From contig NC_091050.1 in assembly GCF_963966145.1 (NCBI RefSeq), positions 17,794,001 through 17,858,000 of the forward strand: a stretch of 64,000 bases of DNA, given 5' to 3'. Source of the stretch: Tenebrio molitor. Lineage: Eukaryota; Arthropoda; Insecta; Coleoptera; Tenebrionidae. Under the pieces are notes generated by a model, which ran no database searches, had not been told where the DNA came from, and was given only the letters and a program-made list of their open reading frames with translations. Numbering within the stretch: the first letter of the stretch is position 1; the number at the start of each line of letters is the position of its first letter. Positions 57,096 through 64,000 of this stretch are shown here, in pieces. The position numbers were made by a program, and so were the translations under genes.

Positions 57096-57212
57096 GATAA
57101 CGAGTGTTTTATAGACGATTTAAAAATCGAGATCGTAGTTTAAATCAGAGCGACCGCAGGGAGCGAGGATTTAATAGATCGAGATTTTTAAACTATAAAA
57201 CACGCGTTGTCT
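57096..57212. repeat. Palindrome, locus 12
   Basis: The arms GATAACGAGTGTTTTATAG and TTAAAAATCGAGATC are matched inverted. The apex AGAGCGACCGCAGGGAGCGA closes around GCA. It makes a spurious plus-strand start in the frame that continues to 57430. Confidence 0.85.
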
Positions 57213-57219
57213 TCAAGAT

Positions 57220-57720
57220 TTTTTCTAACACTAACAGCTTATCAGAAATTTTAATAAATTCAGAAATTATTCGAGGCGCGTCACAATACACAAAATGCGG
57301 AGGTTGCCGTGGGTACTATGGTAATAATATCAACAAATTTGGAAAAAAAACAATTTTCATCGTTGAAATGTACCAAAACGTTCCAGAAGAAATAAGAAAA
57401 AAGGGGCAATTTGTTACTAATGAAGTCTAAAAGTGCATACGAAAAGGTGTATGTTTCGTTTCAAGGCCGGAACAATGAAAAAAAGCATCACGGAGGTAAC
57501 GGAAGATGTCATTTTGGCTTTTCTTGATATGGGGTAAGCGTGTAGAACTTCATTAAAAGTTAATTCACACTACGGCAAGAATCATTTGAAGAACATGTAA
57601 AGATTGCCATTTTCGATGGCCGGGCACTTGCATTGGATGAAACAGCAGAAGTTAAAGAAGAAGATGTTAGGAACAAGAGCACGAAGCTAATATGGCAATT
57701 CCAATTCAATAATTGTACTT
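57220..57720 (+). pseudogene. Decayed coding-like stretch, unidentified
   Basis: Frame pieces with coding character occur in shifted frames: KCGGCRGYYGNNINKFGKK then MYQNVPEEIRKKGQFVTNEV, then KSAYEKVYVSFQGRNNEKKH, and further on VKIAIFDGRALALDETAEV. I recognise no family. It could be a fragment of a mobile or otherwise acquired gene. Confidence 0.25.
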
Positions 57721-57939
57721 TTCACTTTTGTGATAATTACTGTAAAAATGATGAATAAGATGTTACTTGAATGATGTGTGTGAGCGTATTTTATGACTCT
57801 ATAAGATACGTTGCTATTGACGACGTGTCTTATAGAGACAAGCGTATTTTATGGGAAACATAAGGTGTGAGCTCAAATGCACCATGGAAACAGTATAAGA
57901 TATTAGTGTTAGAAAAAATAATATTTTGCTTGTGTTTAG

Positions 57940-58060
57940 CCATTTCCGAAAAAAGCTGGATATTTTAATTTTAGTAGCCAGTTTTTTCGGAAATTGGAAA
58001 ATGTATTGTGGGTTGCATTTTTAATTCCGTCGGGCACATTATCATTCGTGAAATACCCTG
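57940..58060. repeat. Miniature inverted-repeat element, family A, copy 3 (partial)
   Basis: It has the right half of family A (AATGTATTGTGGGTTGCATT, then CCGTCGGGCACATTATCATT) and the central TTTCCGAAAAAA / TTTTTTCGGAAA pair seen in copy 2. The left outer end is missing. Confidence 0.8.
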
Positions 58061-58372
58061 TATTAATAAAACCTAATATATTACTCCTACAGTCTGAAGT
58101 TTTCTTTCGTCTTTCCTAAGTGCAAACATGCAGAATAATAATAAAACATCACGTGTAAACCTGCTCTATCCATTTTTTAAAATTTCGCGCAGGATCTATT
58201 TGTTATAGCGTAGAGTGAACATTTTTAGTAACATTTATGTCAAGCAATCTATGAGTGGACAGAGTTTACAATTCAAACATTCACCAATTTATTAATCTTT
58301 TGGTATATAATTAAACACAATATTGAATAATAAAAAAAAGCTAGTAACAACCTTAACATTTAATAAAATTTA

Positions 58373-61300
58373 TTACTGGCTCTGAGTTATAACTTTTAAC
58401 AATTCCACGACTTCTTGGTTTTCCTTTTCCACGGCCAAATCTAAAGGAGTCTTATTATTCTTATTTTTGTAGTATACATCAGCATTTTTTGAGACAAGAT
58501 ATTGCACAGTCGACAAATGTCCCCGGCAAGCAGCATCATGTAAGGGAGTATCTCCATCCTGATCTACCACGTGAACCTTGGCTCCATTCTCATAGAGGTA
58601 CTGAACAATTTCCAAAAATCCATTGGCAGCAGCGAAAGACAATGCCGTATTACCGTGAGAGATAGGTGCGTCTATTTCAGCTCCATTTTCAATCAAGTAA
58701 CGAACGATATCGTGTTTGCCAAAATAACAAGCATTGTGTAAGGCACTGAATGAATTCTCTGGGTCTCTACCATCGATCATTACTAATCCACTGTCGTGGA
58801 GAAATGTTAGAATATCCAGAGAACCACATACGGCAGCATGTAAAAAACATCGTTGCCACTCCCAGTCCAGTTCACCTTAAAAACAACAAACAAATTAACA
58901 CTTTTACTAATTTAACAGAGACGGCGTACTTCTGTTGGTGATTCCATAGTCGTTTCCTGATGTTTCTGCGTTCATCAGTAATTCAGCAAACAACTTGACG
59001 ACTTCTAGTTTGTTGCTACCGACAGCACTCAGTAATGGAGTGTTACCTAAAGTACTTTTCATTGTGACGTCAGCATTTAAAAATAATAGGAGTTTAACGA
59101 TTTCCACGTGTCCCATCATTGCAGCAACATGCAATGGTGTTAAACATTTAGACTCTGTAGCAGCATTAATGTCAGCACCATTTTCGATGAGGTAGAGGGC
59201 ACCTTCACAGTTGCCGTAGCGGCAGGCGTTAAATAGAGGAGTAGAGTTGTCGTTACTTTTGTGGTTGACATCCAAGCCGTTGGCAACAAGATACCTAATG
59301 ATCGGTGTATGTTCGGAAGCTTCTGTCAAAGCAGTAATTCTGGTACTGCTTTCCAGAAAAATGTCGGTACCTTTCTCGTGTAGAAATTTCACCAAATCCA
59401 AATGTCCATTGGCGCAAGCGTAAATGAAAGCATTCCCTCCTTGATTATCTTTCAGGTTGATGTCAGCACCAGAATTCACCAATAAATTTGCTATTGTTAA
59501 ATGTTTATTCAAACAGGTTGCCATTAGAGGTGTCATACCCGTAGGTCCACAAGCGTTAACGTCTGCCCCATGCTGCAAAAGACATTCGACGTATTCAAAG
59601 CAGTCAACTTTACAAGCTAATGCAAGATTGGTTAAAGGTCCACATAAAGAATTGGGATCTGAACCCATTCTAAGCAGATAATTTAATAAGTCGAGATTTC
59701 TGGATTTTGCATTTAAGAGAGCTTCAATCAAATTTTTGGCATTGAAGTTAAGAGTGTGGTTTTTGCTTAGAAGCAACGTAACAAGCTCCAAATCAGCTAC
59801 ATTAACAGCACTGTAGAGAGACGCTTGGTCGATGTTAGCACCCTGGCTAATCAGTAACTGCACCAAATCTGTGTTTTTTGAAGAGATAGCGAAATGCAGA
59901 GGAGCATAATCTAAAAGAAAATGGTATAAAATGTGGTGAAAATGAGTCTTAAGTGACTTACCTTGACTGTCTTTTTGATTGATTTTGGCTCCTGCTTTCA
60001 AAAGGATTTCACTCTTAATATATTCCCCGAATCCACAAGTCAAATGTAGAGGAGTTAATTTCTTATTATTCTGGATGTTAGCGTCACCACCGGCTTTCAG
60101 CAACAGTGTCATAATACGTTCATTACCTTTTAGAGCGGCAAAATACAGTGGAGTATTTCCATCTATGTTCTGGACATTTACTTCACATTTTCGTTCCAAC
60201 AACGTTGCAACAATTTCTTCATGAAGTTCATCACAAGCGTAGAAAATAGGAGTTGAACCTTGACTTGTTTTAGTCTCAACGTTGGCTCCGTTACTTAGCA
60301 AGTAATTGACCACTTCTGAATTTCCTTTTGTGCAAGCTTTGTGTAATAATGTGAAACTGTTCTTATCTGGTGAATCAATATTTGCCCCTAATTTGACCAG
60401 TTTGTTCAACAAGCTTAAATTGTCAAATCCTGTGGTGTGAACATGGTTCATGCCAGTTGAAAGGGGAGTTCTTCCCCAGGCGTTGATAGCACCCAAGTCG
60501 GCACCGTTTTCCAAAAGAATGTCGGCACTTTCTAGATTTCCACTAGTGTAGCATATATGAAGAGCAGTCATTTTTTCATCGGTGGAAGAAGCATTGACAT
60601 CGACGCCGTGTTCAATGAACAATCTGATTATACTGTTTTCTCCTTCTAGGCAAGCCCAATGTAATGGTGAAAGGCCGTAATTGTCTTTGCGATTTATGTC
60701 TGCCCCATTTGCAAGCAGTTCCCTAGCACAATCCTCTGTATTGTAGTTGAAGTAGATGTTATTGATGTTTTTAGCGAGCGGTTCTTTGAACAATTCCATT
60801 CGATCATTATTCACAGAAACATGGTGAAGAGGAGTTGCTCCTTTATCGTCGGGAGCGTTGACGTCAACTCCACTTCTGATCAGAACGACTGTTGTAAATA
60901 TATCTCCATGTGAAACCGCTATGTGTAAAGCATTCGTAGACATAAATGTTAAATCTGTGCCTCCACTTATAAATTCCTTGACTGTATCCGTTTTGCTGAG
61001 TACAAGAGGAAGCAATATCGGAGATTCTTCTATTTTGTTGACACTGTTTGGATTGGCTCCATTTTCCAGTAGAACTTTCACACAACTGCCTTCATTAATT
61101 GAGGCATTTCTCAGAGCTGTATATCCATTTGAGTCTTTAGCGTTGACGCTAACTCCTCTTTGTAATAGAAGAACTATACATTCAGGAAGATCTGACCGTG
61201 CTGCTCGACACAACAACTCTTCACCGTCGTCAACGCTGGCACCCTTTTCCAACAGAAATTTTGCCACTTTGGGATGCTTACCTTCAATGGAATAGAATAA

Positions 61301-64000
61301 AGGCGTTAAATTGAATTCATCTAAGGCATCTATATTTGCTCCTCTCTTGATCAGTTCTTCGACGGAGTCTAATTTACCCAGAAACGCTGCACAATGGAGA
61401 GGTGTCCTTGCGAATTTTTTCTTGGCGTTGACTTCAGCAGAATTATCAAGAAGAATCTTCACTATGGTTACGTCGCTTACGGCAGAAAATAATGGCGGTT
61501 CTCCGTCTGCGTCAGGTCTGTTCACTGAAGCTCCAACTTCGATCAACGTTGTTACAATAGAATCGAGACCCTTGGCAGCTGCAATATGTAAAGGAGTAGT
61601 GTCACATTCATCGTTATACAAATGAGCACCGTGTTTGATCAATGTTCGAATGACTTGGTCAAAATTTTCTTTAACAGCAACAATCATTGGACTCAGCTTG
61701 GAAGGAGTCTCGTACATGCAATCGTTGATAATACTCGGATCTGCTTCAATTAATTCTAAAGCGATTTCTTTGTTACTGTTCACGAGAGCCACGAGGAGGG
61801 GCGTCAGTAGCTTCTTCGATTTGATTTTGGTACTGGCACCATGTTCTAACAGACATTTGATTATTTCAAGGTTGTCGTTCTCACATGCAAAGTGTAGAGT
61901 GGTGTATCCAAGATCTGGACTTTGCCTATTCAGATCAGGTTTATATTTCAGAAAGAGCTGCACGAGGTCGACGCCATGTTTCAGGGCATGGTCTAAAGCA
62001 GTACGCTCGTCTTTTGCGTAATTGATGTCGGCGCCATTTTGAAGTAAGTGTGTCACGATTTGTTTGTAGTTCAACATCGTTCCGATGATCAGAGGCGAAT
62101 TGCCATCATGTGAAAGAGCGTTGACATCTGCACCAGCTTTGAGTAATCTTTCGCAGCATTGTATCCTATTGCTACGAGCAGCATCAAGTATTGGGGGCAT
62201 TTTATGGTCGTTTACTTTACAACCGTTTGCTAAGAGGATATCGACCATCTCGAGGTTGCCGTGAAAAGTCGCCGAACTAAGGGGATTACCAAGAAATGCG
62301 CTCTGCATGTTAATAACATCTTCGTAACAATTGTATTGCAAAAGTTCGGATACGGCGTGCAAATTGTTTCTTTCTGTCGCAAACTGTAACAAACTGAGAG
62401 TTCCGAATTGATATTTGTATTCAATGTACGGTACTTTGTCAACAAGTTCAAACAACTCCTTGTACAGTAAATATACAGAATAGTGCAATAGCGTAGGAAT
62501 GTGACTGTAATTCTTTAGCAGTTCTCGACGAGTATGTATTTGGAGACGTTTTAGCATTAAATTGATGGCAGAAAGAGACAAACTTTCGTCCGCATAGTGA
62601 AAGGCGTCCCAACTTAGCAACTGGTCGACATCCAGAGCCTTACACTTGTGGTCTAGCAAAAAACTGACAATCTCCAAATAATTTGTGTCTTCTTCATCAA
62701 CCTTGACAAGAGTCTCTGCACAAATTGTTACTGTTTCTGAGTTATTTTCCAAAATTGATGATTTTTCAACTTCTTGGTATACTCGTAAGTTATTAAAACA
62801 CTTATGTGCAGGGTCGATTGATTTCGGGTCTGTCAAAATTCCTTCCCAGTTCGCTATGTTTGGATTGGTTTGATTTAACTTTGTTATTATGTCAAGAAAC
62901 TTCTGCGGATTTATTTCATAATTTTTTTCTACGTTTATCTCCTCAGACCTATTTTCCATTACTTGAATCACTGGATGTCGACGCCCCCAAGAACACGCTA
63001 GGTGTAGAGGGTTTCGTCCGGCATTGTCCATGCAATTTTCAATCTGGTCTTCGTTCATTGCCAAAACTTCCAAGTTTTTATACAAGACGGCTAGATGGAC
63101 GGGACTGTCTTTAGCAAGGATCATATCAAACATCAATCGGATGTTAGTATGTTTTTCTTGAAACAACGCTGTCACAAGATCTGTATGGGTGTGACAATTT
63201 CTCGCGAGCCAAGAGGCCGCTAAATACTCTTCATAAGTTTTGTGTGCAAAAATTAGTTTTTTCTCGTCGTTCATTCCAACTATCAAGCCTAAACTGTCTT
63301 CGCCTTCTTCTAGTTCGTTCAAGAGTTCATCACAGTTCAAGTTAAGATTTCGAAGTAGTTCTTCTTCAAATGAAGCTTTAACGGCTGCGATCTCGTAAAG
63401 AGGTAACTGGACGTTCACATACTGTTCCCGAATTTGTTGCATGTAGTAGTTTTCGGGATCAGCTTCAGCTTTTTCGAACATGGTGTCGAAGCGACCCTTG
63501 ATAAATTTTTCGTACATATCAGTTAAAGTGAAGACGAGTACTTTGTCGATCTGGTCTTCAGGTTGACGCAAATAGATCTCCACCACCATGTGGATCTGTA
63601 AAGGAATTCCGGTGTAATCAAAATATCCACAGTTCAAAGAGGTTCTGATGTTTTCGTCCATTTTGCCGATGACATCTTGAACTCTCTTTTCGTCTTCATA
63701 TTTGTGAGTCAGATGTCTGTGGATATATTGGTACTGATTCTCTTGACTGAATTGTGTTATTGTCAAGGCGAGGGTCTGAAATGTTTCTTGAAGAAAGTTT
63801 TTCGAATTGAATCGAGCTGACAACCACTGTGAATATCCGTCCAAGGCTAAATCCCTAACAGCTGAGATGACACCTTTGGTGCTCTCCATTGGTAATTCGT
63901 CGAAACAATCCCACAAAAATATCAATTGTTTCTTCGAAGACAAAAGTTTGACGACGTGCTCCACAAGAGCATCTCTACCTTCAATTCTTAAAAAGTAATT
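58373..64000 (-). CDS. NACHT-ankyrin repeat protein, 3' part (partial)
   Basis: The frame enters from the right edge and has three exons here: 64000-59962, 59910-58930 and 58875-58373, giving 1840 residues. The introns are 51 bp (stop-free, multiple of three) and 54 bp. Near the edge, LIFLWDCFDELP (residues about 26-37) fits the Walker B region of a NACHT NTPase; the P-loop must lie outside the window. An alpha-helical region follows (KTYEEYLAASWLARN, typical of the NACHT-associated C-terminal part). From about residue 320, and densely from about 560 to the end, are ankyrin repeats with TPLH.A...G...IV..LL..GAD.N consensus, well over twenty recognisable. STAND NTPases of this layout act as intracellular sensors or scaffolds; the ligand is unknown. 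It ends KVITQSQ, with AATAAA just after the stop. Adjacent ankyrin repeats could bind partner proteins. A decayed copy of the last exon lies at 53280-53520. Confidence 0.9.

Noticed and set aside
57104..57430. Plus-strand frame of 108 codons treated as a gene
   Set aside because: Its first third is the palindrome 57096-57212. Only the later part looks coding-like, and it is listed as debris.
58995..63114. Several plus-strand frames of 60-145 codons opposite the ankyrin repeats
   Set aside because: They are antisense shadows of the repetitive ankyrin coding sequence and share its period; no independent motif.

Overview
The window is AT-rich eukaryotic DNA with many very short introns (43-64 bp), dense miniature inverted-repeat elements and insect-type gene families: tandem gustatory receptors, MRP-like ABC transporters and a NACHT-ankyrin protein. 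This points to an insect. The combination of short introns, receptor and ABCC expansion and a NACHT-ankyrin gene suggests a beetle, possibly tenebrionid-like, but that is inference.

Layout. 1-5.65 kb: mostly non-coding, with miniature elements, a perfect-looking palindrome and a decayed LINE reverse-transcriptase fragment. 5.65-12.0 kb: a compact housekeeping block, with the last two exons of mitoguardin (+), a complete six-exon TFIIIC subunit 5 gene (+) and a complete five-exon TFIIB gene (-) convergent with it. 12.2-31.3 kb: three MRP-like ABCC copies on the minus strand. Copy 1 is truncated and split by transposons, copy 2 is nearly full length but carries a stop and frameshifts, copy 3 is a C-terminal remnant. 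Between them lie LINE, Tc1/mariner, SINE and P-element/THAP remnants. 32-54.3 kb: a tandem array of two-exon gustatory receptors (+), with four intact copies, one pseudogene broken by at least three insertions and one fragment, interleaved with miniature elements. 53.3-58 kb: decayed fragments, including a copy of the 3' end of the next gene. 58.4-64 kb: the 3' 1840 codons of a NACHT-ankyrin gene (-), running off the window.

Nothing here forms an operon-like unit. The housekeeping genes act in mitochondrial dynamics (mitoguardin) and Pol III / Pol II initiation (TFIIIC5, TFIIB). The remaining genes are rapidly evolving families (chemoreception, transport, probable STAND-type sensing).

The most interesting non-gene signal is a scattered set of about a dozen palindromes. 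Each has arms peculiar to its own locus, a GC-rich apex closing on only a few unpaired bases (often TAC, TTC or GAA) and A/T-rich outer ends resembling AATAGT...ACTATT. I do not recognise them as a described family. A second signal is a short sequence block conserved 100-130 bp upstream of the start codon of every receptor copy.
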